Notes: a model not told the origin generated them from the letters alone. 64,000 bases of DNA from Galbitalea sp. SE-J8 (GCF_030345695.1 NZ_JAUASV010000009.1:1-64000), one strand, 5' to 3'; numbered from the stretch's first letter, positions 1 to 9,010 are shown. Program-made: numbers and translations.

Positions 1-2
1 CG

Positions 3-329
3 GAGCAGGAGTTGCACCTGGTGATGGACAACTACGCCACCCACAAGACGCCCGAGGTGAAGGACTGGCTTCAGAAGCACCCGCGCTTCCATGTCCACTT
101 CACACCGACCTCCGGATCGTGGCCGAACCTCGTCGAGGTCTGGTTCGGGATCATCGATCGCCAGGCCATCCGTCGCGGCGTGTTCACGAGCGTGAAAGAC
201 CTCAACGCGAAGATCCGCCAATTCATCACCGGCTGGAACGACCGCAAACACGCCTTCGTCTGGGCCAAGACCGCCGACGAAATCCTCACCAAAGCGAACC
301 GTCAACCAACTTCAGAAACGCGACACTAG
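3..329 (+). CDS. IS630-family transposase, C-terminal part (5' end outside window)
   Basis: The frame is open from the window edge to a TAG at 327-329 and encodes the end of a DDE-superfamily transposase. The segment DNYATHK carries the second catalytic Asp and the stretch SWPNLVEVWF carries the expected third acidic residue, followed by a basic IRQFITGWNDRKHAFVW tail typical of IS630-type enzymes. This catalyses DNA strand transfer of the insertion sequence, usually into TA. The N-terminal helix-turn-helix part is outside the window, so it cannot be said whether the gene is intact. The sequence GAAACGCGACACTAG just after the coding end may be the terminal inverted repeat of the element; this is inference because the other end is not visible. 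Confidence 0.85.
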   Translation, partial: EQELHLVMDNYATHKTPEVKDWLQKHPRFHVHFTPTSGSWPNLVEVWFGIIDRQAIRRGVFTSVKDLNAKIRQFITGWNDRKHAFVWAKTADEILTKANRQPTSETRH

Positions 330-345
330 CTGCCCAGCGTCGCGA

Positions 346-462
346 GCGCCGGCATCCGTGTCGGCGCCGCCGGCTGGGCCCACGCCGCCGGTCACCGACG
401 ACGCGAAGCGTCGGCGGTCCGTGCCGGCGGGGAGGGCGAGCCCTCAACACGGATGCCGGCGC
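346..462. repeat. Widely spaced 16-bp inverted repeat
   Basis: A perfect 16-bp inverted repeat, GCGCCGGCATCCGTGT at 346-361 and its complement at 447-462, flanks an 85-bp GC-rich spacer between the IS630 remnant and the hydrolase gene. The spacer contains a smaller palindrome around GACGCGAAGCGTC. No gene was recognised in 330-475. It may be a two-armed palindromic repeat like others in this window, or a terminator for either neighbour. Confidence 0.6.
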
Positions 463-475
463 GGTCCCCCGGGAC

Positions 476-1243
476 TCAACGCGAGTACGTCGTCGGCAGC
501 GGCAGCGCCGCGGGGTTCAGCCGCGCCACGATCTCCGTGAGCACGCGCGACGTCTGCGCCTCCCCCACCCACAGGTGCCTGCCGCCGGCCACGGCGACGA
601 ACTCGAGCTCGGGCACCGACCGGAACTGCTCCCGCGCCTCCTCGGGACGCAGGAAGTCGTCGAGCTCGGGCACGACGGCGACGAGTCGCTTGCCGCTGCC
701 GGCCCACGCGGCGACCTCGGCATCCGTCGCGCGATGCAGCGGCGGCGACAGCAGGATCGCGCCGACGATCGGGTGCCGCAGGCCGTACTTCAGCACGACC
801 TCGGTGCCGAACGACCAGCCGACGAGCCACGGGTTCGGCAGGCCGCGCGCGGCGACGAGGTCCAGCGCGGCCGCGAGGTCGTGCTGCTCGTCGACGCCGT
901 CGCCGAACTCCCCCGCCGACGTGCCGTGCGGCGAGGTCACGCCGCGGAAGTTGAACCGCAGCACGGCGAGGTCGGCGAGCGCGGGCAGGCGCGCGGCGGC
1001 CTTGCGGATGATGTGCGAGTCCATGAAGCCGCCGTGCGTCGGCAGCGGATGCAGCGCCACCATCGTCGCGACCGGCTCCCGCCCGACCGGGAGCGCGAGC
1101 TCCGCGACGAGGTCGAGGCCGTCCGCGGTGCGCAGCGTGAGCGCCTCGCGTCGCGCGGGCAGCTCGACGGCGCCGCGGATCTCGACGGCGCCGGGGATCT
1201 CGACGGCGCCGGGGGCGGCATCCGGTCCGGTCGCGTCGGTCAT
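476..1243 (-). CDS. Alpha/beta hydrolase (dienelactone hydrolase-like)
   Basis: A 255-residue soluble alpha/beta-hydrolase. The nucleophile elbow GWSFG is visible in the middle of the protein, a likely oxyanion-hole region is ALHPLPTHGG, and the catalytic His is probably in GGRHLWVG near the C-terminus. The pattern resembles the KANL3/Tex30-like and dienelactone-hydrolase-like families; the substrate cannot be told from sequence. The ATG at 1241-1243 was chosen because it overlaps the stop of the upstream gene as ATGA, implying translational coupling. The N-terminus has a short repeated acidic stretch (PGAVEI, RGAVEL) coded by near-identical 21-bp units, probably a slippage product. Confidence 0.85.
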   Translation of the reverse strand: MTDATGPDAAPGAVEIPGAVEIRGAVELPARREALTLRTADGLDLVAELALPVGREPVATMVALHPLPTHGGFMDSHIIRKAAARLPALADLAVLRFNFRGVTSPHGTSAGEFGDGVDEQHDLAAALDLVAARGLPNPWLVGWSFGTEVVLKYGLRHPIVGAILLSPPLHRATDAEVAAWAGSGKRLVAVVPELDDFLRPEEAREQFRSVPELEFVAVAGGRHLWVGEAQTSRVLTEIVARLNPAALPLPTTYSR

Positions 1244-1536
1244 GGCCTGATCCTCCAGCAGTGGGTGTGCCAGTGCCGCCGGGCGGCGAGCGCGTCGGCG
1301 TCGCCGAGGATGCCGTCCGCCCGCCACGCGACGACGTGCGCGACTCCCGCGCCGATCTCGAGCCCGCACGCGGGACAGGTGTACGCCTTGACCGCCGAGT
1401 CGGCGCGCTGCGGCTGCACGTACCAGTCGCCGTCGCGCTTCACCTCGGTGCGCTTGAACCCGGCCGTCGCGCGGGCGAGGTCGAGCGCCTCGGGCTCCTC
1501 GCGGCGTCGTCCACGGGGGCGATTGCTGCGGGGCAT
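1240..1536 (-). CDS. Small conserved protein with CxxC/HxxC metal-binding pattern
   Basis: A 98-residue protein with an Arg-rich N-terminus (PRSNRPRGRRRE) and a C-terminal module containing CPACG and HWHTHCW, which together resemble a zinc-ribbon or HNH-like treble-clef site. Proteins of this size and pattern are common and uncharacterised in Actinobacteria, sometimes labelled ATP/GTP-binding without good reason. Its stop overlaps the hydrolase start by four bases, so the two are very likely co-translated. Function is unknown; nucleic-acid binding would be compatible with the basic N-terminus. Confidence 0.75.
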   Translation of the reverse strand: MPRSNRPRGRRREEPEALDLARATAGFKRTEVKRDGDWYVQPQRADSAVKAYTCPACGLEIGAGVAHVVAWRADGILGDADALAARRHWHTHCWRIRP

Positions 1537-1564
1537 GCCCTCCAGCCTACGAGCGCGACCGCGG

Positions 1565-3313
1565 TCAGGTGGTGCGGCCGTCGGCCGCCTCGATGCGGGT
1601 CTGCTCCAGGTCGAGCATCGCCTGCGCGCGCTCGATCAGGCGCGACGGGTAGGTGCCCTCGCTGCGCGCCTCGAGCAGCGCCTCCCGCTGGGCCTCGATC
1701 ATGTGGTGCACGAGCACGCGCCGGCGGCGATGCGGGCTCGACGCGACGTCCTCGGGCTCGTCGACGCCCTCCTCCGCCCGCTCGCGCGCGGCGTCCACGA
1801 TCGCCTGGGCCTCGTGCTTGACGCGCTCGCGCTCCTCGTCGGTGAACGGCTGCCCGTCGATGACCTCGAGGGTCGGGTCGTCGACGGCCGCGGCCCCGGC
1901 CTCCGCGAGCTCCCCGAGCAGCTCCGCGAAGCGGTTCTCGTCGGCGGCGCGATCCGGGCCGCGGATGCCGGTGAGCCGGATCACGAGCGGCAGCGTGCCG
2001 CCCTGCAGCACGAGCGTGATGACGGCGACCACGAACGCGATGAGCACGAGCTGGGGCCGGTACGGCCAGTCGTCGGCATCCGTGGGGAGCGTCTGCGCGG
2101 CGGCCAGGGTGACCACGCCGCGCATGCCGCTCCATCCGATGACGATGCCACCGCGCCAGCCGAGGCCCTCGCGCCGCAGCTCCTCGGCGTCGTGCACGCG
2201 CCGCTGGTGCTCGCGCCGGGCACGCTCGTAGCGCGCGGTGAACCGCTCGTCCCCCTCGATGCGTTTCTGCACCCGTTGCAGCGCCTCGCCGAACCGCGTG
2301 TTCCGGCTGCGCGCCCGCGAGTTCTGCCGTCGCAGCAGCAGCAGCAGCGGCGCCACGAAGACGAACCGGATGCCGATGAGCACCGCCGTGACGAGCGCGC
2401 CGACGAGGACGGTGACCCCGAGAGGCAGCGTGCCCTCCCGGTCGACGGCGACGATGATCGAGCTGATCTGCACGCCCATGATGAGGAAGACGACGTTCTC
2501 GAGCACGAACTGGGCGGTGCGCCAGTTGATCCGCTCGGTGATGCGGGACTGCGCGCTGAACCGTTTCGCGCTCTCGTGCCCCGTGTACAGGCCCGTGACG
2601 ACCACCGCGAGCACGCCCGACGCGCCGCGATCCTCCGCGAGGATGAAGGCCACGAACGGCACGGCGAACGAGATCGCGGTCTGCAGCACCGAGTCGGGCA
2701 GCTTCTCGCGCAGGCGCACGCTGATGAAGCCGATGACGAGCCCGACCACGATGGCCACGACGACGGCGTAGACGAAGTCGCCGATGGCGCCCCAGAACGA
2801 CAGCGTCGCGCTCACCGCGGCGATCGCGGCCTTGAGCATGGTGAGCGCTGTCGCGTCGTTGACGAGCCCCTCGCCCTCGAGGATGGTCGTGAGGCGCGGG
2901 GGCAGTCCGAGCCGCTTGCCGACCGCCGTCGCGGCCACGGCATCCGGCGGGCTGATCACGGCGCCGACCGCGATCGCCGCGGGCAGCGACAGGTCGGGCA
3001 GCAGGAAGTACAGCAGCAGCCCGCTCGCGAACGCCGAGACGACGACGAGCAGCACGCTGAGCGCGCCGATGCTCGTGAGGTTGCGGCGGAAGTCGACGAC
3101 CGGCACGGTGATGGCCGCCGAGTACAGGATCGGCGGCAGCAGTCCGACGAGGATGATCTCCGGGTCGAACTCGGTCGGCGCTCCCGGGATGTAGCTGAAC
3201 CCGATGCCGACGAGGATGAGGATGATCGGCGTCGCCACGCCGAGTCGTTTGCTGAAGGCACCGGCCGCGACGATCGTGAGCACCGCGACGATCGCGAAAA
3301 GGGCCAGGTCCAC
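1565..3313 (-). CDS. Monovalent cation:proton antiporter, CPA1/NhaP type
   Basis: A 582-residue membrane protein that exchanges Na+ or K+ for protons across the cytoplasmic membrane. About eleven to thirteen hydrophobic segments fill the first 430 residues, including the family hallmarks LLPPILYSAA and EGLVNDATAL, where the Asp is the conserved cation-binding site. A cytoplasmic, charged C-terminal tail of about 130 residues follows and probably has a regulatory role. A long charged loop (RRQNSRARSRNTRFGEALQRVQKRIEG) interrupts the second half. The start is GTG at 3311-3313. Family assignment is firm, ion specificity is not. Confidence 0.93.
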   Translation of the reverse strand: MDLALFAIVAVLTIVAAGAFSKRLGVATPIILILVGIGFSYIPGAPTEFDPEIILVGLLPPILYSAAITVPVVDFRRNLTSIGALSVLLVVVSAFASGLLLYFLLPDLSLPAAIAVGAVISPPDAVAATAVGKRLGLPPRLTTILEGEGLVNDATALTMLKAAIAAVSATLSFWGAIGDFVYAVVVAIVVGLVIGFISVRLREKLPDSVLQTAISFAVPFVAFILAEDRGASGVLAVVVTGLYTGHESAKRFSAQSRITERINWRTAQFVLENVVFLIMGVQISSIIVAVDREGTLPLGVTVLVGALVTAVLIGIRFVFVAPLLLLLRRQNSRARSRNTRFGEALQRVQKRIEGDERFTARYERARREHQRRVHDAEELRREGLGWRGGIVIGWSGMRGVVTLAAAQTLPTDADDWPYRPQLVLIAFVVAVITLVLQGGTLPLVIRLTGIRGPDRAADENRFAELLGELAEAGAAAVDDPTLEVIDGQPFTDEERERVKHEAQAIVDAARERAEEGVDEPEDVASSPHRRRRVLVHHMIEAQREALLEARSEGTYPSRLIERAQAMLDLEQTRIEAADGRTT

Positions 3314-3333
3314 GCGACGACTTTATCGACTCG

Positions 3334-3975
3334 TCAGTACCATCCGGAGTTCTGCGAGTGCGCCCACGCGGCGCACGGCGTGCCGTACCGTCCCGCGATG
3401 TAGCCGAGTCCCCAGGTGATCTGCGTCGTGGCGCTCGTCCTCCAGTTCGAGCCGACGGAGCCCATCTTCGAGCCGGGCACCGCCTGCGGGATGCCGTAGG
3501 CGCCGCTTCCGCCGTTGCTCGCGTAGACGTTCCAGTGCGACTCGCGGTTCCACAGCGCGACGAGGCAGGCGAAGTGCTTGTCGCCCCAGCCCTTCTTCTC
3601 GACCAGGTCGAGCGCGATGGCCTTCGCGGAGCCCGGGTCGGGCTTGCCGACCGCGGGCGCCTCGGCCTCGGCCTTCTCGACCTCGGCCGGCGCCACGGTG
3701 ATCTTGTAGTCCGGCCGGTCGACGTCGGTGCCGTCCCCCGCCCCGACGAGCAGCGTCTGGGCGTCGCGCACGCCGTACTGGTCGACGAACGACTGCTCGG
3801 CGGTCATCGCGAACGCGTTCGACGGGTCGATCATCGGCACCGCGACGAGCGCCGTCGCGGCGAGGAACGCGAGCGTCGGCAGGATGCGGGACGAGCGGAT
3901 GAGGTACCCGACGCCGCGTGCGGGCGCGCCGGAATAGGCCGGCCCGGCCGCGCTGTGTCTCCGATGCGTACCCAC
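3334..3975 (-). CDS. Secreted transglycosylase-like (aggregation-promoting-factor type) protein
   Basis: A 213-residue protein with an N-terminal basic segment and one hydrophobic helix (ILPTLAFLAATALVAVPM), so exported or anchored. The C-terminal 90 residues match the lysozyme-like domain of aggregation-promoting factors and resuscitation-type wall enzymes: ALWNRESHWN with the likely catalytic Glu, then SGAYGIPQAVPGSKM and a closing WAHSQNSGWY. The expected activity is cleavage of the peptidoglycan glycan strand. The GTG at 3973-3975 is the furthest upstream sensible start; an internal start nearer the hydrophobic helix is possible. Monocistronic between the antiporter and the DivIVA-like gene. 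Confidence 0.85.
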   Translation of the reverse strand: MGTHRRHSAAGPAYSGAPARGVGYLIRSSRILPTLAFLAATALVAVPMIDPSNAFAMTAEQSFVDQYGVRDAQTLLVGAGDGTDVDRPDYKITVAPAEVEKAEAEAPAVGKPDPGSAKAIALDLVEKKGWGDKHFACLVALWNRESHWNVYASNGGSGAYGIPQAVPGSKMGSVGSNWRTSATTQITWGLGYIAGRYGTPCAAWAHSQNSGWY

Positions 3976-4048
3976 GAAGCCAGAAGCCTAACGGATCGGT
4001 AACGGCTGGCCCCCGGTCGGGTGCCACGACCCGGGTCGCTCGGCCGCC

Positions 4049-4618
4049 TCAGCGCACCGCGAGCATGACGCGCACGACGGTCTCCAGCAGGTAGTCGACC
4101 TTGGCCTCCGAGTAGCCGTGCCGCACGGGGGAGAACGCCACCGTGCGCACCTCCTCGACGCTCATCGGGGCGCCGCTCTGGAAGTAGTCGACGAGGCGGT
4201 CCAGGAACGCGTCGACCTGCTTCACGTCGTAGCCGCGGGTGAACTGGCCCTCGCGCGAGAACCGCTCGCCGGCCGGCCGCGCGAGTCGGTCGAGCACGAC
4301 CTGGGCGGTCTCCCGGGCCTGCGCGAACCAGGCGTCCTGCCCGCCGGGGGCGGCGAGGGCGCGGTCGCGCTCGCGCTGGGCGAAGGCGTCCTCGAGGCGC
4401 TCGAGGGCCGCATCCACGTGCACGGGTGAGTACCCGCCCTTCGTCATCGGGAAGGCGATGCGACGGATGGTCGAGCTCGACACGACGGACAGCGCGGACG
4501 GATCGGCGGTGTAGGCGCGACGGGCCTCCTCGAGGAAGTCCTCGACGTGGTCCACGTCGTAGCCGGGGACCGACTTGCGCGTGCGCGGGAACGTCGAACT
4601 CACCGCTCCATCATGCAC
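4049..4618 (-). CDS. DivIVA-domain protein with four GYxxxxVD repeats
   Basis: A 189-residue protein built from repeats of the DivI1A motif: PGYDVDHVEDFLEEAR near the N-terminus, GYSPVHVDAALERLE, RGYDVKQVDAFLDRL, and GYSEAKVDYLLETV near the C-terminus. DivIVA-type motifs mediate membrane-curvature binding or coiled-coil assembly in polar growth and septation, but this protein lacks the long coiled coil of Wag31 and is a distinct, shorter family common in Actinobacteria. The start is uncertain: GTG at 4616-4618 is used, but GTG at 4601-4603 (SSTFPRTRKSVPGYD) would also work. It lies upstream of nothing obviously related; cdsA precedes it. Confidence 0.8.
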   Translation of the reverse strand: MHDGAVSSTFPRTRKSVPGYDVDHVEDFLEEARRAYTADPSALSVVSSSTIRRIAFPMTKGGYSPVHVDAALERLEDAFAQRERDRALAAPGGQDAWFAQARETAQVVLDRLARPAGERFSREGQFTRGYDVKQVDAFLDRLVDYFQSGAPMSVEEVRTVAFSPVRHGYSEAKVDYLLETVVRVMLAVR

Positions 4619-4639
4619 TACGGCGACCGCGGGAACGCC

Positions 4640-5602
4640 CTATCGGAACAGCAGGAACAGGGCGTAGGCGACGGGAGCGGACAGCATCGTCGAATCCAGC
4701 CGGTCGAGCACGCCGCCGTGGCCGGGCAGCCACGTGCTGATGTCCTTGATGCCGAGGTCGCGCTTGATGAGCGACTCGGAGAGGTCGCCGCTCGTCGCGC
4801 TCGCGACGAGCGCGAGTCCGAGCGGGATGCCGACCCACCACGGCTGGCCGAGCATGAGCCACGCGATCAGGATGCCCGCGATCGTCGCGGCGACGACCGA
4901 GCCCGCGAACCCTTCCCAGGTCTTGCCGGGGCTGATCATGGGCGCCATCTTGTGCCGCCCGAAGGCGAGCCCCGCGGCGTAGGCGCCGGTGTCGACCGAG
5001 ACCACGACGATGAGGAAGCCGAGCACCCACCACTGCCCGCCGTCGTTCCCGACCAGCACGATGGCGAACGAGCCGAGGAAGACGATGTAGACGAGCACGA
5101 ACACGCCCGCGAGCAGGTCTTTTCCGAGCTCGCGGGCCGCGACGCGGCGACCGGGGACGACGGACTCGACGAGCCGCCACACGGTGACGAGCACGACGGC
5201 CGCGAGCAGTCCGAGCCAGTGCCCCTCGTCCCGGGTCAGCCCGAGGGCCGGCACGCCGTAGAACGCGAGCGGGACGATGCCGATGCTCGCGATGACGAGC
5301 GGGATGCGCGGCACGTCGCGCCCCGCCGACCGCAGCGCGCCCGCGAGCTCGAGGGCCGTGACGGTGACGAGCGCCGCGCCGAAGAGCATGAAGAACTCTT
5401 TGACGACGATGAGGCTCGCGACCACGGCGGCGCCGAGCACGAGTCCCACGATGATCGCGAGCGAGAGGTTGCGTCCGCTCCGGGCGTTGATCCGATCGCT
5501 CGTCGCTCTCGCCCGCGCCTCGAAGTCGTGCAGATTGGCCTCGATCTCCGCGCGCGACGGCGGATGTCTGCGCCCCGGGGGCGTGCCAGAGCCCTCCGAC
5601 AT
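4640..5602 (-). CDS. cdsA: Phosphatidate cytidylyltransferase
   Basis: CdsA makes CDP-diacylglycerol from phosphatidate and CTP, the branch-point of phospholipid synthesis. The 320-residue product has about eight membrane helices after a 60-residue soluble N-terminus, and ends with the family signature SESLIKRDLGIKDISTWLPGHGG in which the acidic and Lys/Asp residues bind metal and CTP. The ATG at 5600-5602 overlaps the frr stop by one base (TGATG), which supports coupling in the classical pyrH-frr-cdsA operon. The extended N-terminus is usual in Actinobacteria. Confidence 0.96.
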   Translation of the reverse strand: MSEGSGTPPGRRHPPSRAEIEANLHDFEARARATSDRINARSGRNLSLAIIVGLVLGAAVVASLIVVKEFFMLFGAALVTVTALELAGALRSAGRDVPRIPLVIASIGIVPLAFYGVPALGLTRDEGHWLGLLAAVVLVTVWRLVESVVPGRRVAARELGKDLLAGVFVLVYIVFLGSFAIVLVGNDGGQWWVLGFLIVVVSVDTGAYAAGLAFGRHKMAPMISPGKTWEGFAGSVVAATIAGILIAWLMLGQPWWVGIPLGLALVASATSGDLSESLIKRDLGIKDISTWLPGHGGVLDRLDSTMLSAPVAYALFLLFR

Positions 5603-6156
5603 CAGACCTCGAGCAGCTCGGCTTCTTTGCGCTTGAGCGCCTCGTCGATCTGGTCGACGTGGCCCTTCGTCGCGCCGTCGAGCTCCTTCTCCGCGCGCGA
5701 GATGTCGTCCTCGCCGACCTCGCTCAGACCGTCCAGGTCGTCCTTGGCCTTGCGACGGATGTTGCGGATCGCGACCTTCGCCTGCTCGCCCTTCTCGCGC
5801 ACGATCTTGACGAACTCCTTGCGCCGCTCCTCGGTGAGCTCGGGGAGCGTGACGCGGATGATCTCGCCGTCGTTGCCGACGTTCGCGGAGAGGTTCGGCA
5901 TGGCGACGAGCGCCTTCTCGATCTCCTTGAGCGCGCTCTTGTCGTAGGGCGTCACGAGCAGCACGCGCGCCTCGGGGTTCTGCATGCCCGCGAGCTGGTT
6001 GAGCGGGGTCGGCGAGCCGTAGTAGTCGACGAGCACGCGCTGGAACAGGGCCGGGTTCGCGCGTCCCGCGCTCACCGTTCCGAAGTCGTCCCTGGCGACC
6101 TCGACGGCCTTGTCCATCTTCTCCCTGGCCTCGGCCAGAACGTCGCTGATCGCCAC
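5602..6156 (-). CDS. frr: Ribosome recycling factor
   Basis: RRF splits the post-termination ribosome together with EF-G. The product of 184 residues is the normal length and contains the conserved [25 protein letters not shown] region and the C-terminal helix [29 protein letters not shown]. The GTG at 6154-6156 is chosen because GAAGGAG lies five bases upstream; an upstream ATG would add 15 residues without a binding site and without family conservation. It is the middle gene of pyrH-frr-cdsA. Confidence 0.97.
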   Translation of the reverse strand: MAISDVLAEAREKMDKAVEVARDDFGTVSAGRANPALFQRVLVDYYGSPTPLNQLAGMQNPEARVLLVTPYDKSALKEIEKALVAMPNLSANVGNDGEIIRVTLPELTEERRKEFVKIVREKGEQAKVAIRNIRRKAKDDLDGLSEVGEDDISRAEKELDGATKGHVDQIDEALKRKEAELLEV

Positions 6157-6204
6157 AGTCACTCCTTCGCGTCCAGTCGAGTGTAGTGGGCGCGCCGGCA
6201 CCCC

Positions 6205-6918
6205 TCAGGCGGAGACGAGCGTGCCGATCGTCTCGCCGCGCAGGGCGCGGGTGAGGTTTCCCGCGGGCTCCATTCCGAAGACGAGCATCGGCATCCGGTT
6301 GTCCATGCACAGGCTGAACGCGGTCGAGTCGACGACCTTGAGGCCCTGCACGAGCGCCTCCTGGTAGGTGACGGTCTCGAGCTTGCGAGCCTCGGGGTTG
6401 TGCCGCGGATCGGCGTCGTACACGCCGTCGACGCCGTTCTTCGCGACGAGCACGATGTCGGCCTTGATCTCCAGCGCCCGCTGCGCCGCGACCGTGTCGG
6501 TCGAGAAGTAGGGCAGGCCCGCGCCCGCTCCGAAGATGACGACCCGGCCCTTCTCGAGGTGCCGCTCGGCGCGGCGCGGCACGTAGGGCTCCGCGACCTG
6601 CTGCATCGAGATCGCCGACTGCACGCGCGTCGAGGCGCCGGCCTGCTCGAGGAAGTCCTGTAGCGCGAGCGCGTTCATGACCGTGCCGAGCATGCCCATG
6701 TAGTCGGCGCGGCCCCGATCCATGCCGCGCTGGCTGAGCTCGGCGCCGCGGAAGAAGTTGCCGCCGCCGACCACGACCGCGACCTCGACGTCGTCGAGCA
6801 CGGTGGCGATCTCGACCGCGATCGCGCTCACGATGTCGGGGTTGACCCCCAGTTGACCACCGCCGAACGCCTCCCCCGAGAGCTTCAGAAGAACCCGTCT
6901 CTTGGCGGCGTGCGACAT
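6205..6918 (-). CDS. pyrH: UMP kinase
   Basis: PyrH phosphorylates UMP to UDP and feeds RNA and cell-wall nucleotide-sugar synthesis. The 237-residue protein starts with [12 protein letters not shown], has [10 protein letters not shown] for nucleotide binding, and keeps the [19 protein letters not shown] segment of bacterial hexameric UMP kinases. A good ribosome-binding site, GAGGAG, lies four bases before ATG 6916-6918. In related genomes tsf is normally directly upstream; here about 2.1 kb of lower-GC DNA separates them. Confidence 0.97.
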   Translation of the reverse strand: MSHAAKRRVLLKLSGEAFGGGQLGVNPDIVSAIAVEIATVLDDVEVAVVVGGGNFFRGAELSQRGMDRGRADYMGMLGTVMNALALQDFLEQAGASTRVQSAISMQQVAEPYVPRRAERHLEKGRVVIFGAGAGLPYFSTDTVAAQRALEIKADIVLVAKNGVDGVYDADPRHNPEARKLETVTYQEALVQGLKVVDSTAFSLCMDNRMPMLVFGMEPAGNLTRALRGETIGTLVSA

Positions 6919-7054
6919 CGATCTCCTCGGTTGTGGGTGGTCGGGCCGGGTCAAGGCTATCGGTTCGCGATGCGCGCGCGGCGGGCGGGACGGGGCGACG
7001 GCCGGAAACGGATGCCCCTGGGTCCCCCTTTGAGCGGACACTGCGTCAAGCGGA

Positions 7055-7215
7055 CACTGGCGCTTGCGCACGTCGCTGGTCAGGCTGGCGCCCGCTCGAT
7101 CGGCGGTGCGGAGGCGCCGCGACCTTGCCGACCGAGAGCTTGTCGTCCTTCCCGTGGTTCTTCGCGTGGTCCTGCTCGAGGAGCGCGACCGGCGTGACGT
7201 AGGCGCCGAGAGCAC
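7055..7215 (-). pseudogene. Decayed duplicate of the tsf 3' end
   Basis: Read on the minus strand this stretch encodes [16 protein letters not shown] and, after a short insert (NHGKD), [10 protein letters not shown]. The intact tsf at 9061-9891 ends with GAYFKQVALLEQDYAK directly followed by [11 protein letters not shown]. The DNA at about 7120-7210 is clearly alignable with 9114-9196, and similarity fades toward 7055. The copy is in the same orientation as tsf, lacks a start and lies next to pyrH. It is a relic of the tsf C-terminus. The rest of 6919-7403 contains only the promoter described separately and no recognisable gene. Confidence 0.85.
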
Positions 7216-7364
7216 TGGTCGCCCCGTGACGCGAGCCACGCGAGAAAGCACGCGTCGATGTCGCACGGGACGCGTCGGTCATGCCGCTGAGATCAGGTCC
7301 ATCCCGCTGCCCATCGAACGCGTGCCACCTGAACCAACTACTGGCGCGCGGGGCCGCCCCGGCA

Positions 7365-7370
7365 TATAAT
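7365..7370 (+). promoter_or_regulatory. Consensus -10 hexamer for the M23-like gene
   Basis: A perfect TATAAT occurs 34 bases before the ATG at 7404, in sequence otherwise poor in A/T. Transcription would start near 7377. No convincing -35 box or ribosome-binding site is seen at the usual distances. Such a consensus -10 is unusual among the GC-rich neighbours and fits a foreign origin for the two genes downstream. Confidence 0.5.
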
Positions 7371-7403
7371 CGGCCTCCAACGAGAGCTCGTCCTCCCCAA
7401 CGA

Positions 7404-8009
7404 ATGGCGAATCGAATGACGCTCGTTCCGCGAAGAGTGACCGTTGCAATTGTCGCGTGCCTTACGCTGATCGTCACCTCGGTTGTCGCGGCAACCCCGG
7501 CCTCAGCCACCTGCACAGCGACCGCCAACAGTTCGACAGACACCTACGTCAAGCCGTTCCCCAACACGTATGGTGGAGACAACATCGGATGGGTCGTGGG
7601 CTCGGAGGGCTGCAACAGCTCCCATTCCGGAAACGATTGGGATCGATTCGATGGCGCTCAGGGCACTTTTCCCGTGTACGCAATGTCCGGCGGAGCTGCC
7701 ATATACATTGAGTTGAACGATGTCGGCGGATACGGCAGATACGTCGCAGTCAACAACCAGTACGACACGAACGAATGGGCTGTAGCCCATCTGGCCACCA
7801 CGTGCTATGGGTGTGGGACGGAGAGCTATATCGTCGAAGGGGAGACTGTCGGCACAGCGGGATCCTCTGGGACCTATGCCGATTACACGCACGTTCACGT
7901 CTCGATGACTCCAGACTGGAACGGGTGGGGCAGTTCCACCAACTTCTTCTCTCCGCGGGTATTTCTTGCGTCTCACGGTGTCACGTGGACCTCATATCAA
8001 GAGCCTTGA
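7404..8009 (+). CDS. Secreted M23-like metallopeptidase
   Basis: A 201-residue exported protein with a signal peptide (hydrophobic VTVAIVACLTLIVTSVVAA, cleavage after ATPASA). The mature part keeps all LytM/M23 metal positions: H74-x3-D78 in HSGNDWD, His129 in AHL, and His163-x-His165 in THVHV, plus the GETVGTAGSSGTY loop. The expected activity is cleavage of peptidoglycan cross-bridges, or binding if inactive. Four to six cysteines suggest disulfides outside the cell. ATG 7416 is an alternative start. Codon use is more A/T-rich than neighbours, suggesting horizontal transfer. The lipoprotein gene follows after 24 bases and is probably co-transcribed. Confidence 0.8.
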   Translation: MANRMTLVPRRVTVAIVACLTLIVTSVVAATPASATCTATANSSTDTYVKPFPNTYGGDNIGWVVGSEGCNSSHSGNDWDRFDGAQGTFPVYAMSGGAAIYIELNDVGGYGRYVAVNNQYDTNEWAVAHLATTCYGCGTESYIVEGETVGTAGSSGTYADYTHVHVSMTPDWNGWGSSTNFFSPRVFLASHGVTWTSYQEP

Positions 8010-8033
8010 CTCACAAAGGAGAGGGAAGCCGAA

Positions 8034-9008
8034 GTGAACGCTGCATCCTCTAAGCGAATCCATGCCGCTGGCCTCGCCATTCTTGTCGCCTTCCTCATCT
8101 CCGGTTGTGCGAGCCCAGAACCCGGAGCTTCACTACTCAAGGAATCAGTCGCCGACGACGGCAGGGTGATGACCGCCGAGTACCACCATCTCGCGAACGT
8201 GAATCTGCCGGATAAACTGATCGCCCCCGATGCACGATATTCGAGCGTGCCGTGGGCCGTCATCGAACGCTTCCCCGACGTGACGACGCTCTTCATCGCG
8301 TTCGTCGACAATGCGCGAGTGGCCGAAGGGTGCATCGCACACGTCGGCACAGCGGTGTATGAGACGAGCACCACCGTCACAATCGCCGCGCTGAGCGGCG
8401 AGTCCGATCAACCATGTGATGAGGAGCCGGCCATCGGCGGAGGCTACTTCGATCTGGGCGAGCCGATCGGAGATCGAACGCTTCTTCACGCAGCGCTCTC
8501 CGCACCATGGGACGATCTGGGCAACCCTCTACCGACGCGCGTGGGGCCGACGTATTCGACTCCGACGCCCGAGGCAGTCCCGAGCTTCGACAGCGACGCG
8601 ACCTGCGACAACCTTCTTGATCCGTCGACGCAGTCAACTCTGCGCGAGAGCGGCCTGTCTCTCTCGGGGACTTTCCGCGACAAGATTCTCGCCGCGCCCG
8701 ATCAGCAAATCCATGCATTTCTTCGTTATGGCGGAATCGTGTGTGCCTGGATGAGCGACGGGGAGAACTCGACCATTTACGCCTATGGTCGAATCGCCGC
8801 TGACCAGGCGGACGACGAGCAGGCTTCTCTTGTCGCCAGTGGCTATACAGCGGTTAAAACGTCGGCGGACAGAGCTTGGCAGGATCAGCGAGACGGATAC
8901 GGCACGTTCGCTTTCGGACACGGTTACTGGGCTTACGCCGACATCCTGGACGACAGCTCCGAGCTCGCGTTCCTCGAGGAGATCATCGGCAACGTTCCCG
9001 CGTTCTAA
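8034..9008 (+). CDS. Lipoprotein of unknown function
   Basis: The 324-residue product has a lipoprotein signal peptide with lipobox LISGC (lipidated Cys25), so it should be anchored on the outer face of the membrane. No known domain was recognised; the mature protein is acidic and has two further Cys in an ATCDNLLD segment and one in CAWMSDG. The GTG at 8034-8036 is preceded by AAGGAGAGGG at a slightly long distance. It is transcribed with the M23-like gene and shares its lower GC content; both probably arrived together. A role in protecting or positioning the wall enzyme would be speculation. Confidence 0.7.
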   Translation: MNAASSKRIHAAGLAILVAFLISGCASPEPGASLLKESVADDGRVMTAEYHHLANVNLPDKLIAPDARYSSVPWAVIERFPDVTTLFIAFVDNARVAEGCIAHVGTAVYETSTTVTIAALSGESDQPCDEEPAIGGGYFDLGEPIGDRTLLHAALSAPWDDLGNPLPTRVGPTYSTPTPEAVPSFDSDATCDNLLDPSTQSTLRESGLSLSGTFRDKILAAPDQQIHAFLRYGGIVCAWMSDGENSTIYAYGRIAADQADDEQASLVASGYTAVKTSADRAWQDQRDGYGTFAFGHGYWAYADILDDSSELAFLEEIIGNVPAF

Positions 9009-9010
9009 GA

